Positions 1-9,806 of a stretch of 64,000 nucleotides of DNA are shown here, piece by piece. The DNA is from Anoxybacteroides tepidamans (GTDB lineage: Bacteria; Bacillota; Bacilli; Bacillales; Anoxybacillaceae). The translations under genes were made by a program, and so were the position numbers. Every line of letters starts with the position of its first letter. Positions within the stretch are counted from its first letter, which is position 1. The notes beneath the pieces were generated by a model. That model was not told the DNA's origin, did not search any database, and saw nothing but the letters and a program-made list of their open reading frames with translations. The stretch lies in assembly GCF_014201465.1 (NCBI RefSeq), contig NZ_JACHEP010000001.1, positions 476,833 through 540,832 of the forward strand, written 5' to 3'.

Positions 1-648
1 TGAATCTTTCACTAATAGATCACGAATATCATCACCCGGCTTGTACGAATGTTTCGTTTTTTTCAATGCTTCATATAAATCGATACGGTAATCGACATAA
101 ACGTCCCCGTTATAATCAATGACAAACGGCAAGTTGTTCCCGGAAAACGGACTTATGGCATAGGGTGGTTCTTTATATCCTAGCTTTTTATAATCGAGCG
201 TAAAAATTCCTTTGGCAATCATTTTTTTAAACGGCGGATATCCGTACGAGTCGCGATACATTTTTAAGCGCAAGTTGATATCGCGAATTTGTTCCGCTAT
301 GCGTAAATCAAGCAGTTTAACGGTCGGGTTCGTTTCGGCATTAACGATGACGTATTGAAAAACACCCCCGCTTTCAAAGGCGTTGCCCGGCGGCTCTTGC
401 ATATAGCGCGGGATCAGCCTTTGAAAATCGATCGGATATTTTTGATAAATGGGCGTTTTCATATCGCGCGTTTTGATCGGCAACAATCCTCCGGTCGCTT
501 TGCGATATTGATTGACCGCCTCTTGCACGCTGGCCACTTGGTCTTTATACGGAATTTGATTTTGCTTTAATCGCTCGTCCGGATACAAACATCCAGACAA
601 CAACAACATAATCACGCTAGCGACAACCCATCGAAAAGCACGTTTCAT
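1..648 (-). CDS. yphF: YphF-like sporulation-region lipoprotein, 3' end cut by window
   Basis: The frame opens at ATG 648 and stays open to the window edge, giving 216 residues without a stop. The N-terminus has basic residues (MKRAFR), a hydrophobic stretch and a lipobox LLSGC with Cys at residue 20, so a membrane-anchored lipoprotein is expected. The position beside yphE and gpsA matches B. subtilis yphF, which lies next to spoIVA. The function of YphF is not known to me. A GGATGGAG ribosome-binding site precedes the ATG. Identity rests on the lipobox and gene order, not on a recognised catalytic motif. Confidence 0.75.
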   Translation of the reverse strand, partial: MKRAFRWVVASVIMLLLSGCLYPDERLKQNQIPYKDQVASVQEAVNQYRKATGGLLPIKTRDMKTPIYQKYPIDFQRLIPRYMQEPPGNAFESGGVFQYVIVNAETNPTVKLLDLRIAEQIRDINLRLKMYRDSYGYPPFKKMIAKGIFTLDYKKLGYKEPPYAISPFSGNNLPFVIDYNGDVYVDYRIDLYEALKKTKHSYKPGDDIRDLLVKDS

Positions 649-674
649 ATAAACTCCATCCTTTTACTTGTCCA

Positions 675-878
675 TTATTGTGGCGTTGGTCCGCTAAAAA
701 CAACGAAAATAATGATGATTCCGGCTAAAATCATTAGTATATACGCAATGAATGCTAGCACCACTTTAACGATTTTGTTTTTTGCTTTATAGCGGCTAAA
801 ATAAATCGAAAAAACAGAAATAAACATAAATGCCATCGAAGTCAGTGCAATCCACATTTTCGCTAACGCTGGCGACAT
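675..878 (-). CDS. yphE: YphE, DUF2768 small membrane protein
   Basis: A 67-residue protein with two hydrophobic segments (about residues 5-25 and 38-60) separated by a basic loop (SRYKAKNK). This fits the DUF2768/YphE family in length and topology. I chose ATG 878 rather than an in-frame start 24 bases upstream, because the G-rich ribosome-binding site (a run of ten G followed by AG) lies inside the longer version, just before 878. It sits 26 bases upstream of yphF, so the two are probably co-transcribed. No function is known to me. Confidence 0.8.
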   Translation of the reverse strand: MSPALAKMWIALTSMAFMFISVFSIYFSRYKAKNKIVKVVLAFIAYILMILAGIIIIFVVFSGPTPQ

Positions 879-986
879 TTCTCCCCCCCCCTTTTTCGAC
901 AATTATTATACAAGATACCTACGAAAAGCGGAAGCGAGCGCTTAACCAATAAAATAGCTGTAAAAAGACTTAAATTTTATACTTGC

Positions 987-1024
987 AAAAAAAACTGAAG
1001 TAAAGCGGGGCTCTTTACTTCAGT
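987..1024 (-). terminator. Rho-independent terminator downstream of gpsA
   Basis: A perfect 12-bp stem (994-1005 with 1013-1024) and a 7-base loop are followed on the minus strand by a run of T (A-run 987-994 on the plus strand). It lies between gpsA and yphE and should end transcription from der-gpsA. Confidence 0.85.
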
Positions 1025-1112
1025 AAACTAGATACCCTTTGTCCGGAAGTTCAAGTCTATGATTGTTCGCCATATTGTATGCACGGACAAAGCCCACTGC
1101 ATCGTCGAATGC

Positions 1113-2141
1113 CTATTTTCCTAAAATATTGACCAAATCTTCCATTTCATGCGTTTTGACGCGCGCCATGAGAGAGTCTGCCCCTTCTTTCGGGTCTTTG
1201 CCGTTAAACAATACATCATAAAGCACTTCCGTAATCGGCATTTTCACACCGAGTTTTTGCGCGAGCTGATAGGCGGCTTTTGTCGTTCGCACTCCTTCGA
1301 CAACCATCCCCATACTCTCTAGCACTTCGTCAAGCGGCTTCCCCTTTCCAAGCAAATGTCCCGCCCGCCAGTTACGCGAATGAACGCTCGTGCACGTGAC
1401 GATTAAATCGCCGATTCCTGTCAATCCAGAAAACGTGAGAGGATTGGCGCCGAGTGTGCAGCCTAACCGCGCAATTTCAGCAAGCCCTCTTGTCATGAGA
1501 GCCGCTTTCGCGTTATCGCCATAGCCTAATCCATCGGTAATACCTGCGGCAAGGGCGATAATGTTTTTGAGCGCCCCACCGATTTCAACACCGATTAAAT
1601 CCGGATTCGTATAGACGCGGAAGTATTGCGAGTTCATAAATAAATCTTGGATGCGTTCCGCCGCTTTCATATTTTTTGAAGAAACGGTTACTGTCGTCGG
1701 ATGGCGCAAACTCACTTCTTCGGCATGGCTCGGTCCTGATAAAATAACAACATCTTGTAAAAGCGAACCCATTTCTTCTTCAATAATTTCCGAAATGCGC
1801 TTATGCGTATCCGGCTCGATTCCTTTGCTGACGCTGACGATCGTAATCGGCTGTCGAATGCATTCGCGCACCTTTTTCAGCACGTCGCGAATCGCTTTCG
1901 TCGGTACGGCAAGCACGACCGTTTCGATTGATTCCAGCGCCCCGCAAAGGGACAAATAACCAACGATCGCTTCAGGCAGCTGAATTCCCGGCAAATACTT
2001 TTCATTCGTTCGCTTATGATTAATCTCTTCGATCTGCTCCGGGCGCTGCCCCCACAAACGAACGGCATGCCCATTATCAGCGAGCACGATCGACAGCGCC
2101 GTTCCCCAGCTTCCTGCTCCTAACACCGCAATTTGTTCCAC
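1113..2141 (-). CDS. gpsA: NAD(P)H-dependent glycerol-3-phosphate dehydrogenase
   Basis: GpsA reduces dihydroxyacetone phosphate to sn-glycerol 3-phosphate, the backbone for phospholipid synthesis. The 342-aa product has the N-terminal dinucleotide motif GAGSWGTAL (residues 8-16), the SKGIE and SGPSHAEEV signatures of the family, and the catalytic-domain segment [18 protein letters not shown] around residues 190-207. Length is normal for the family. The start is GTG (2139-2141), preceded by GAGGAAGTG. It follows der by 19 bases, as in B. subtilis. Confidence 0.96.
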   Translation of the reverse strand: MEQIAVLGAGSWGTALSIVLADNGHAVRLWGQRPEQIEEINHKRTNEKYLPGIQLPEAIVGYLSLCGALESIETVVLAVPTKAIRDVLKKVRECIRQPITIVSVSKGIEPDTHKRISEIIEEEMGSLLQDVVILSGPSHAEEVSLRHPTTVTVSSKNMKAAERIQDLFMNSQYFRVYTNPDLIGVEIGGALKNIIALAAGITDGLGYGDNAKAALMTRGLAEIARLGCTLGANPLTFSGLTGIGDLIVTCTSVHSRNWRAGHLLGKGKPLDEVLESMGMVVEGVRTTKAAYQLAQKLGVKMPITEVLYDVLFNGKDPKEGADSLMARVKTHEMEDLVNILGK

Positions 2142-2160
2142 CCTATATCACTTCCTCATT

Positions 2161-3471
2161 TTATTTTCTCGGCCTCGCAATGAGTTTAATCGGGGTGCCT
2201 TCAAAACCGAACGCATCACGAATACGGTTTTCTAAAAAGCGTTCATACGAAAAATGCATGAGCTCTGGATCGTTGACGAATACGACAAACGTCGGCGGCT
2301 TGACCGCTACTTGGGTGACGTAGTAAATTTTCAGCCGCTGACCATTATGCGTCGGTGTCGGATTCATCGCCACCGCATCCATAATCACTTCGTTCAATAC
2401 GTTCGTTTGCACGCGCATCGCGTGGTTTTCGCTCACCATTTTTACAAGCGGCAACAATTTATGTAAGCGCTGCTTCGTTTTCGCCGATACAAATAATATC
2501 GGGGCATAATCGAGAAATTGGAAATGGTCACGAATTTTCCGCTCAAATTCGATCAACGTTTTATCATCTTTTTCAACCGCATCCCATTTGTTGACGACGA
2601 TCACGACGCCGCGCCCAGCTTCGTGAGCATATCCGGCAATTTTTTTATCTTGTTCAATAATGCCTTCTTCCGCGTTGAGCACGACTATCACGACGTCAGA
2701 TCGTTCAATCGCTTTAAGCGCGCGCAATACACTATATTTTTCAGTCGTTTCATAAATTTTTCCTCTTTTTCGCATTCCGGCCGTATCGATGATCACATAT
2801 TCTTGTCCTTCGCGCGTAAACGTCGTGTCAACTGCATCGCGCGTCGTTCCGGCAATATCGCTGACGATGACGCGCTCTTCACCTAAAATCGCATTCACAA
2901 GCGACGATTTGCCAACGTTCGGACGGCCGATTAAACAAAACTTAATCACATCATCTTCATAATCTTCTTCGCTTCGCTTCGGGAAATGCTGGGCGACCGC
3001 ATCCAACAAATCACCAAGCCCTGTTCCGTGCGATCCGGAAATCGGATACGGCTCGCCAAATCCGAGCACATAAAAATCGTAAATGAGATCGCGCATGTCT
3101 GGATTATCAATTTTATTGACTGCTAGCACGACCGGTTTGTTCGAACGGTGCAAAATTTTGGCGACTTCTTCATCTGCCGCTGTCACACCATCGCGTCCGT
3201 TCGTCATAAAAATAATAACATCCGCTTCATCGATGGCGATTTCCGCTTGCTGGCGGATTTGCACGAGTAGCGGCTCATCCCCGATATCAATCCCGCCTGT
3301 ATCAATAATATAAAACTTATAATTTAGCCATTCTGCGCTGCTGTATATTCGATCCCGTGTCACTCCTGGTACATCTTCAACAATCGAAATACGCTCGCCT
3401 GCAATTCGATTAAAAATCGTTGATTTGCCGACGTTCGGACGACCAACAATCGCTACCACTGGATTGGCCAT
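2161..3471 (-). CDS. der: Ribosome-assembly GTPase Der (EngA)
   Basis: Der is an essential GTPase with two tandem G domains that helps mature the 50S subunit. The first P-loop GRPNVGKS lies at residues 10-17 and the second GRPNVGKSS near residue 185, with DTAG (second domain) and NKID/NKWD base-specificity motifs, then a C-terminal KH-like domain ending in the basic tail ARPRK. ATG 3471 is preferred to an in-frame start 24 bases upstream because GAAAGGGTGAT lies directly before it; this gives 436 aa, the same length as the B. subtilis protein. Likely operon with gpsA. Confidence 0.97.
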   Translation of the reverse strand: MANPVVAIVGRPNVGKSTIFNRIAGERISIVEDVPGVTRDRIYSSAEWLNYKFYIIDTGGIDIGDEPLLVQIRQQAEIAIDEADVIIFMTNGRDGVTAADEEVAKILHRSNKPVVLAVNKIDNPDMRDLIYDFYVLGFGEPYPISGSHGTGLGDLLDAVAQHFPKRSEEDYEDDVIKFCLIGRPNVGKSSLVNAILGEERVIVSDIAGTTRDAVDTTFTREGQEYVIIDTAGMRKRGKIYETTEKYSVLRALKAIERSDVVIVVLNAEEGIIEQDKKIAGYAHEAGRGVVIVVNKWDAVEKDDKTLIEFERKIRDHFQFLDYAPILFVSAKTKQRLHKLLPLVKMVSENHAMRVQTNVLNEVIMDAVAMNPTPTHNGQRLKIYYVTQVAVKPPTFVVFVNDPELMHFSYERFLENRIRDAFGFEGTPIKLIARPRK

Positions 3472-3563
3472 TGTATCACCCTTTCTTTTCATCATTGCGG
3501 CGAATCAAAAACACAGCTGTTTTATTTTATCAAAAACGATGACGCTCAACAATAGAAAGAGCG

Positions 3564-4160
3564 CTACAACGGCTTATTTCTCCTCATTTGTTTTTGAATC
3601 ACATCAGCATAGACCGGCATATTTTCAAGCACTGACCAACCGACCAAGCACGCACAAGAAAGCGATAGCACATCAAAAAATGAAAGCGAACCGATCGTAT
3701 ATGGAAAAACTCCCTTTACTGCCGCGGCATACACGATATCGCCTTGACAGCTTCCAACGATCATCGATAACATTCTGACCGCTAAATCGTGATGTAACAT
3801 TAAACTGATAACGACGATCACAATCGCTATCATCCATCGTTCATCCATCCACACCCAAACCGGATCCACAATTGCAAGCAAGCGGAAAGCAGCGTACAAA
3901 AACGCAATGGTCATCGTCGACACAAACATATAACCGAACTTCCAACCGCTGTTTTGGCTGACCACATATAATGACACGAAAAGGAGAAACAAAAAAGAAA
4001 GCGTGACAGAAAAAGTCCCCATCACCATGCGATAGGTGGAAAAAATGATCAATAAAAGAACACTAGCCGCAAAAAACGTGCGCCGTTTCGTCTTTTTCAT
4101 CAAAAACGTCGCCCATATCCAACATACCCATGAACACCAATAAAAATAAGACCCTTCCAT
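3564..4160 (-). CDS. yphA: YphA family multi-pass membrane protein
   Basis: A 198-residue protein made almost entirely of hydrophobic segments (roughly five or six transmembrane helices), with conserved-looking short polar links. Size, topology and position just upstream of der match B. subtilis YphA. A GCAGGTG ribosome-binding site precedes ATG 4160. Its function is unknown to me. The 92-base gap to der has no clear terminator, so read-through from yphA into der is possible. Confidence 0.75.
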   Translation of the reverse strand: MEGSYFYWCSWVCWIWATFLMKKTKRRTFFAASVLLLIIFSTYRMVMGTFSVTLSFLFLLFVSLYVVSQNSGWKFGYMFVSTMTIAFLYAAFRLLAIVDPVWVWMDERWMIAIVIVVISLMLHHDLAVRMLSMIVGSCQGDIVYAAAVKGVFPYTIGSLSFFDVLSLSCACLVGWSVLENMPVYADVIQKQMRRNKPL

Positions 4161-4294
4161 CCCTACACCTGCTTCCCTGTTTTCAAACTCCTAACAATTC
4201 CATTATTTCATATTTTCAAAAAAATAATCTTGTATAGAAGAAGAAAAACGTAGAAAGACTAATGACGACATGAAAGAAAAAGGAGGAATTGTCC

Positions 4295-4429
4295 ATGGGA
4301 AAAGACCGTCAAGAGAAAAAATTAAAAGAATCGCGCCGCGTCGAATCGGATCGTGACCCGTCCGTCGCAAACAAAGGCGCCACACGACTCGAAACACCAG
4401 ACGATGCAAGAGAGCGCAATCAACATTAA
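4295..4429 (+). CDS. ypzI: YpzI-like small protein
   Basis: A 44-residue, highly charged, soluble-looking protein starting MGKDRQEKKL and ending ERNQH. The opening residues match the conserved N-terminus of the YpzI family (about 42-45 aa), small proteins of unknown function in spore-forming bacilli. A strong ribosome-binding site AAGGAGGAATTG lies directly upstream and a terminator follows 23 bases after the stop, so it looks like a monocistronic gene. A longer minus-strand frame covers the same bases but lacks these signals. Confidence 0.8.
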   Translation: MGKDRQEKKLKESRRVESDRDPSVANKGATRLETPDDARERNQH

Positions 4430-4452
4430 CCATTCCCGTCTCCGTTCCTTAC

Positions 4453-4490
4453 AGGCGATCAAACGTTGACTCGTTTGGGCGCCTTTTTTT
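4453..4490 (+). terminator. Terminator after ypzI
   Basis: AGGCG...CGCCT flanks an inner TCAAACG/CGTTTG pairing, followed by seven T (4484-4490). It separates ypzI from the germinant-receptor operon. Confidence 0.75.
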
Positions 4491-4579
4491 ATACGTTTCC
4501 TTCTTCTAAAAGATTATTTTACCGCTAAAATGGGAAAACTAGCGATAAACATATGGAGCGTTAGAAAGAAGGGATGTAA

Positions 4580-6154
4580 ATGCGTTTTTTTAAGAAAAAC
4601 AGTGCACAAAACCTGCACATAGAACACCAACACGAGCAACTACACGTTCTTTCTTTCGATTTAAAGCAAAACATGCAAGTGTTACAAAACGTCTATGACA
4701 ATTGCATGGACGTCGTTTTTCACTCGTTTCAAATCGGTGGAACGACAAACGCGGCGCTCATTTATATCGACGGCTTCGTAAACATCGAAGAACTTGATTC
4801 GGTCGTGCTTCCTTCTTTAATGAAGCACCCTTTTTCCAATATATCAATCGATATCGATCGTCTACTCGAACAAACGTTGACCGTTTCAAAAACAAAAAAA
4901 ATACAAACGATCGCCGAATGTATCGAGCATATTTCTTCTGGCAGCGCTGTTTTGCTTATTGACAGCCAAAACAAAGCGTTCGCTTTAGGCATATCGAAAT
5001 GGGAAAAACGTTCGATCGAGGAACCAACGGGAGAGTCAACCATCCGCGGACCGCGCGAAGGATTTACGGAATCACTTGGAACAAATCTTTCATTATTGCG
5101 GAGAAAAATTAAAAGTCCGCAGTTAAAAATGAAAACAATGAAAATTGGAACGTATACGCAAACGGAAGTGGCGATCTCTTACATTGAGGAAATTGCCAGT
5201 CCGACGTTGCTTGAAGAAGTCGAAGCGCGGCTTCATCGCATTAATATCGACGGCATTTTAGAAACGAGCTACATTGAAGAACTAATCGAAGACAATCCAT
5301 ATTCTCCGTTTCCGCAAGTATTAAATACGGAGCGTCCGGACGTCGTAGCGGCGAACTTGCTAGAAGGCCGTGTCGCCATTTTACAAGATGGCACTCCTTT
5401 CGTGATAATTGTGCCAGTTTCATTTTATTCGTTGCTGCAGTCAAGTGAGGATTATTATCATCGCTCGTTAATTGGGACAGCCATTCGCTGGTTGCGGTAT
5501 TTATTTCTTTTCATATCGCTTTTACTACCATCATTGTACGTGGCTATTCTCACCTTTCATCAAGAAATGGTACCAACTTCTCTATTATTTACGATGTCTG
5601 CTTCGCGAGAGCTCATTCCGTTTCCTGCTCTAGTGGAAGCGTTAATGATGGAAATTGTATTTGAAGCGTTGCGGGAAGCAGGGGTGCGCCTTCCGAAGCA
5701 AGCAGGAGCAGCGGTCAGCATCGTCGGAGCGCTCGTCATCGGACAAGCGGCCGTTCAAGCTGGAATTGTATCCGCTCCGATGATTATGGTCGTCGCCTTA
5801 ACAGGAATTGCATCGTTCACGATACCGCGCTATGCGGCTGGAATTGCGTTGCGCATGTTGCGCTTTCCGATGATTTTTTTGGCTGGGTCATTAGGACTGC
5901 TCGGCATTATGCTTGGCATCTTGCTCATACTGACTCATATGGCGACGCTTCGTTCATTCGGCGTTCCGTACTTATCGCCGATAGCGCCGATGCAAGGACG
6001 CGAAATGAAAGATGTGCTCATTCGTGTACCTTTATGGAAACGAAATACACGTCCGCGTTTAACAGGAACGAAAAATATCACCCGACAAAGTCCCGAGCAA
6101 AAACCGAATCCGCTTGACGGTGATGACAAAATGGAAAAAGGAGGAGGAGCATGA
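4580..6154 (+). CDS. Spore germinant receptor A subunit (GerAA/GerKA family)
   Basis: The A subunit of a GerA-type receptor sits in the spore inner membrane and takes part in germinant sensing. The 524-aa protein has a large hydrophilic N-terminal part (to about residue 285), four or five membrane helices (about 300-460) and a hydrophilic C-tail of about 65 residues; family signatures include the segment around DNPYSPFPQ and ERPDVVAANLLEGRV, and PRYAAGIALR. Ribosome-binding site GAAGGGATGTAA precedes ATG 4580. The stop overlaps the B-subunit start as ATGA. Which germinant it recognises cannot be read from sequence. Confidence 0.92.
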   Translation: MRFFKKNSAQNLHIEHQHEQLHVLSFDLKQNMQVLQNVYDNCMDVVFHSFQIGGTTNAALIYIDGFVNIEELDSVVLPSLMKHPFSNISIDIDRLLEQTLTVSKTKKIQTIAECIEHISSGSAVLLIDSQNKAFALGISKWEKRSIEEPTGESTIRGPREGFTESLGTNLSLLRRKIKSPQLKMKTMKIGTYTQTEVAISYIEEIASPTLLEEVEARLHRINIDGILETSYIEELIEDNPYSPFPQVLNTERPDVVAANLLEGRVAILQDGTPFVIIVPVSFYSLLQSSEDYYHRSLIGTAIRWLRYLFLFISLLLPSLYVAILTFHQEMVPTSLLFTMSASRELIPFPALVEALMMEIVFEALREAGVRLPKQAGAAVSIVGALVIGQAAVQAGIVSAPMIMVVALTGIASFTIPRYAAGIALRMLRFPMIFLAGSLGLLGIMLGILLILTHMATLRSFGVPYLSPIAPMQGREMKDVLIRVPLWKRNTRPRLTGTKNITRQSPEQKPNPLDGDDKMEKGGGA

Positions 6155-7262
6155 TGGAAAAAGGAAAAATATCGGCAGTACAAATGGGAATAATAATGCA
6201 TCCAGCCATCACCGCCACCGCCATTTTATTAGTTCCCGCTATTACCGCCCATGATGCGAAACAAGATATGTGGATATCTCCGTTTTGGGCGTCACTTGTC
6301 GGTTTTTTGACAGTATATATCGCCGTTCAGTTGCATAACCGTTATCCGCAAAAAACAGTGATCGAATATAGCGAACAAATCGTTGGAAAGTTTCTCGGAA
6401 AAATCGTTAGTTTCATTTTTTTATTTTTTTATTTGCATGTAACTGGAATTATTGTTCGCGAATATGGCGAGTTTATCGTTGGTAATTTTTTTGTTCGCAC
6501 ACCACTAATCTTTGTGATGGGAAGCATGATTTTCGTATGTGCGTTTGCAGTTCGTGGCGGTGTAGAAATAATTGGAAGACTTTCAGAACTAATCGTTCCG
6601 ATCGTAATGACCATCATTCTTTTTTTATTATTCTGTTAATTCCTGATATGAAAATAGCAAATATGCTACCGGTCATGGAAAAAGGATTGCTGCCTTCCAT
6701 TAAAGGAGCGGTGACGCCACAAAGCTGGTTTAGCGAATTTTTTCTCATTTCCTTTTTGCTTCCGTACGTCGCCGATCGAGAAAACGGACAAAAATGGGGG
6801 ATGATCTCGGTAACAGCTGTCTTATTCACGTTATTCCTCGTCAATATATCCGTTCTTTTCGTGTTAGGCGGAATTACAGCTCGCTTCGTTTATCCTGTTA
6901 TGAGCTCAGTCCGGTACATTAGCCTTGCCGATTTTCTCGAACATCTTGAAGCGTTTGTGATGGCGATTTGGGTCGCAGGAACATTTTTAAAAATTGCTAT
7001 ATTTTATTACGTACTAGTGCTTGGCACAGCGCAATGGCTTCATTTGTCAGACTATCGTCTCATCGTATTTCCAATCGGCTTTTTATTGCTTTTATTTGCC
7101 GTGTGGGTCGCGCCTAATTTAATGGAATTATCCCATTTTTTAGGAACAACAGCCCCGTTTTATTTGAGTTCTGTCCAAACAGCGTTACCTCTTCTGCTTC
7201 TACTGATCGCTAAATGGCGAAAGCAGCCGAATACAAACGACATGAGAGTGGAACAATCGTGA
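6151..7262 (+). pseudogene. Germinant receptor B subunit (GerAB family), frameshifted
   Basis: GerAB-type subunits are APC-superfamily membrane proteins that bind germinants. The reading frame from ATG 6151 ends at TAA 6637-6639 after 162 residues, but the frame one base earlier continues directly with the rest of the family sequence to 7262. Adding one T to the T7 run at 6620-6626 restores a continuous protein of about 370 residues with ten membrane segments, the normal family length. So this is either a real single-base deletion or a homopolymer sequencing error. Both neighbours in the operon are intact and overlap it normally, which favours a recent or technical event. Confidence 0.85.
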
Positions 7263-8458
7263 ATTGGATTAAGCGATGGAAACAAGCTTTTATTTTTCTT
7301 TTAGTTGGCATACATTTTCTCATATTAAGCGGCTGCTGGGACCGAACAGAGTTAAACGATTTAGCGCTCGTCACAGGGATCGGCATTGACCAAAAAGGAA
7401 AGTATGTTATGCTGACCGGCCAGCTTGTCGTTCCGAAACAGCTTGGAGCCGGAACGGCAATGAGTGGAAGCAATATCGGAGGAGGAGGAGCAACAATCGT
7501 TCTATCAGGAACTGGACGGACAATAGCGGATGCCATTGCCAACTTGCAAGAAAAACTGCCGCGCCGCATCTTTTGGGGGCACGTTAAAGCGATCGTGTTC
7601 GGGGAAAAAGCGGCAAAAGCGGGCATTCGGCAACATCTGGATTTTTTAAGCCGCCAGCCGCAAACGCGCCTTCGTTCCAACGTATTAATTGCCAGCGGAA
7701 CGGCAAAAAGCGTGCTTGAACTGCTTCCACCGATCGAGCAAAGTTCTGCTGAAGTGTTGCGAGAGTTATCTAAATCACAAATTTTATTGAACGTCACGCT
7801 GAAAGATGCTTTGCAAATGCTCAGTAGTGACACTGGAGCAGCCGCATTTCCGATGGTAAAAAGGCTGCCTTTAGAAAAAGGGAAAAAAGAACTGGAAACA
7901 ATTGCATTTATTCAACGCACCGCCATCTTTAAAAAAGATAAAATGATTGGATCAATTGATGATAAATTGACGCGCGGCGTGCTCTGGATTCGAAACGAAA
8001 TTAAACAAGCGAATATTACCGTTTCGATCAAAGGAACGAAAGGAAAAATTACAGCAACAATCATTCGGGCACATGCTGAATTAATTCCGAAATATGAAAA
8101 AGGGAAATGGAAAATGATTGTGAACATAACGTCAGAAGACGATATATTACTAAACGGAACGAATTTGAGTTTGTACAATGAAAAACATCTTCATATGCTG
8201 GAAAAAGAATTGGCTCATACAGCGACCGCCCGGGTAAAAGCGGCGCTGCAAAAAGTGCAAAAAGAAATGAATGCTGACATTTTCGGATTTGCCGACGAAT
8301 TTCACCGCGCCTACCCAAAAGAGTGGAACCGCGTGAAAGATCGGTGGGACGACATTTTCCCGACCGTTGAAGTCGTGGTGAAAACAAAAGCATACGTCCG
8401 CCGGCCGGGCATGAACGCCGCTCCACAAGGGTTTCCGGAACAAGAGGTGAAAAAGTAA
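7259..8458 (+). CDS. Germinant receptor C subunit, lipoprotein (GerAC family)
   Basis: The C subunit is a lipoprotein on the outer face of the spore inner membrane. The N-terminus carries a signal peptide ending in the lipobox LILSGC (Cys 26 from the chosen start) followed by WDRTELNDLALVTGIGID, the hallmark of Ger(x)C proteins. I chose GTG 7259, giving a 4-base GTGA overlap with the B gene and a normal 399 residues; an ATG at 7214 would add a polar extension before the signal peptide. The C-terminal domain runs from about residue 200 to the end. Confidence 0.92.
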   Translation: MNWIKRWKQAFIFLLVGIHFLILSGCWDRTELNDLALVTGIGIDQKGKYVMLTGQLVVPKQLGAGTAMSGSNIGGGGATIVLSGTGRTIADAIANLQEKLPRRIFWGHVKAIVFGEKAAKAGIRQHLDFLSRQPQTRLRSNVLIASGTAKSVLELLPPIEQSSAEVLRELSKSQILLNVTLKDALQMLSSDTGAAAFPMVKRLPLEKGKKELETIAFIQRTAIFKKDKMIGSIDDKLTRGVLWIRNEIKQANITVSIKGTKGKITATIIRAHAELIPKYEKGKWKMIVNITSEDDILLNGTNLSLYNEKHLHMLEKELAHTATARVKAALQKVQKEMNADIFGFADEFHRAYPKEWNRVKDRWDDIFPTVEVVVKTKAYVRRPGMNAAPQGFPEQEVKK

Positions 8459-8682
8459 TGAAGCTCGGGTTTATTTTCGGTATCGTTATGCTCGTTACAT
8501 GTATTTGGGCATTCGAATGGCCGCGGTTCAAACGTGCTCCGAAAAAAGAAAAGACCGTATTCGCCATTTTATTAGGCATGGGGGCGGCATTGGCCATCGT
8601 ATTGTTATACTACCCCGACATTCCCGGCCCGACGCAACTGATCGACTATATTTACAAATCGCTCGGGCGGAGGCTTGAATAA
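8458..8682 (+). CDS. Small two-helix protein, D subunit of the ger operon
   Basis: A 74-residue protein with two transmembrane helices (about residues 3-20 and 33-52) and a polar C-tail. It overlaps the C-subunit stop by one base (TAATG), so translation is coupled. Short two-helix D proteins of about 60-80 residues are known in some GerA-type operons, where they modulate receptor output; position, size and topology fit. It has no catalytic motif. The link to germination is inferred from operon context. Confidence 0.75.
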   Translation: MKLGFIFGIVMLVTCIWAFEWPRFKRAPKKEKTVFAILLGMGAALAIVLLYYPDIPGPTQLIDYIYKSLGRRLE

Positions 8683-8712
8683 TAGGAAGCGGAGGCGACT
8701 GCCTAGCCGAAG

Positions 8713-8752
8713 GCAGATAAAAAGCTGACTTTTAGGTCAGCTTTTTATCTGC
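8713..8752. terminator. Bidirectional terminator between ger operon and fni
   Basis: A perfect 17-bp stem (8713-8729 with 8736-8752) with loop TTTTAG contains A5/T5 runs in its arms, so it can work on both strands. It lies between convergent genes and overlaps the fni stop codon. Confidence 0.85.
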
Positions 8753-9794
8753 GGCTATACGCTTTCGTATCAAATCCCCGCTCCGTCAACCAATGATGCG
8801 TATCGCCGCGAATGACGAGAGGAACGCTCTGCAGCTCTTCGATCGTTTTAGCGCCAAGAGCGGTCATCAACCGCACGAGGTCCGTATGCCACGCCTCAAT
8901 TAAAGCAACGACCGACTCCATTCCTCGTCCGACAAGCTCTTGCAAAAACGGGCGAGCGACACCGACGGCATTCGCTCCGAGTGCAATCGCCTTGGCCGCA
9001 TCGAAAGCGGTGCGAATTCCGCCGCTCGCGATCACTGCAACAGATGGAGCACCTTGCAATACTTCCACAATCGAAGCGGCGGTTGAAATGCCCCAGTCAT
9101 TAAAATATGAGATCATCTCTTCACGCCGTTTGTTTTCAATGCGCGCAAAATTCGTTCCGCCAAAACCGCCGACATCAATTAGCTTCACCCCAACGTTTAC
9201 AAGCTGCAACGCCGTTTCTTTGCTGATGCCAAAACCGACTTCTTTGACGATCACCGGTACGCCGACATCGCGAACAATTCGCTCAATGCGCGCTAGCGCC
9301 CCGGTAAAATCGCGATCCCCTTCCGGCATGACGAGCTCTTGCACGACGTTAAGGTGAATTTGCAAGCCGTTTGCTTCAACCATCTCAACCGCCCGCTTCG
9401 CTTCATCCACGGTCGCTTCGCTGCCAATGTTGGCAAAAATGAGGCCGTTCGGATTCACTTGACGCACAATTTCAAACGACGGACGTTCACTTGCATCTTT
9501 CACCGCCGCCATTTGCGAACCGACAGACATGGCGATGCCGCATGCTTTCGCCGCTTCTGCCAATCCTTTATTAATGTCAAGCGTCGCCTGCCCTCCTCCG
9601 CCCGTCATCGCATTGATAAAAAGAGGCGAACTTAATGAAAGTTCGCCTAAAGTTGTATGCAACTTCACATCATTTGTCCGGATGCCAGGCAGGCTTTGAT
9701 GCACAAACACGATGTCATCGAACCCGTTTGCGCCTTCTTGCTCGAGCAAAAGCGCATGTTGAATATGTTCGAGTTTCCGTCTAGCCCTGTTCAC
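8745..9794 (-). CDS. fni: Type 2 isopentenyl-diphosphate delta-isomerase
   Basis: This FMN- and NADPH-dependent enzyme interconverts isopentenyl and dimethylallyl diphosphate for isoprenoid synthesis. The 349-aa product equals the B. subtilis length and shows the family segments RKLEHI near the N-terminus, [10 protein letters not shown] (about 58-67), [29 protein letters not shown] and [10 protein letters not shown], which surround the flavin and substrate. The start is GTG 9794, twelve bases after the ypfD stop, suggesting co-transcription. Confidence 0.95.
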   Translation of the reverse strand: MNRARRKLEHIQHALLLEQEGANGFDDIVFVHQSLPGIRTNDVKLHTTLGELSLSSPLFINAMTGGGGQATLDINKGLAEAAKACGIAMSVGSQMAAVKDASERPSFEIVRQVNPNGLIFANIGSEATVDEAKRAVEMVEANGLQIHLNVVQELVMPEGDRDFTGALARIERIVRDVGVPVIVKEVGFGISKETALQLVNVGVKLIDVGGFGGTNFARIENKRREEMISYFNDWGISTAASIVEVLQGAPSVAVIASGGIRTAFDAAKAIALGANAVGVARPFLQELVGRGMESVVALIEAWHTDLVRLMTALGAKTIEELQSVPLVIRGDTHHWLTERGFDTKAYSRR

Positions 9795-9806
9795 TATCTA
9801 TCACCA

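Noticed and set aside
4203-4433. Minus-strand frame of 76 residues
   Set aside because: The plus strand of the same bases holds ypzI with an AAGGAGG site, a family-like N-terminus and a terminator; the minus frame has no such support.
4500-4579. Forespore (SigG) promoter before the ger operon
   Set aside because: I could not find a -35/-10 pair with acceptable match and spacing, although regulation by SigG is expected for such operons.
7210-7833. Minus-strand 207-residue frame in the ger operon
   Set aside because: Antisense to the GerAC lipoprotein, which has a clear lipobox and operon overlap.
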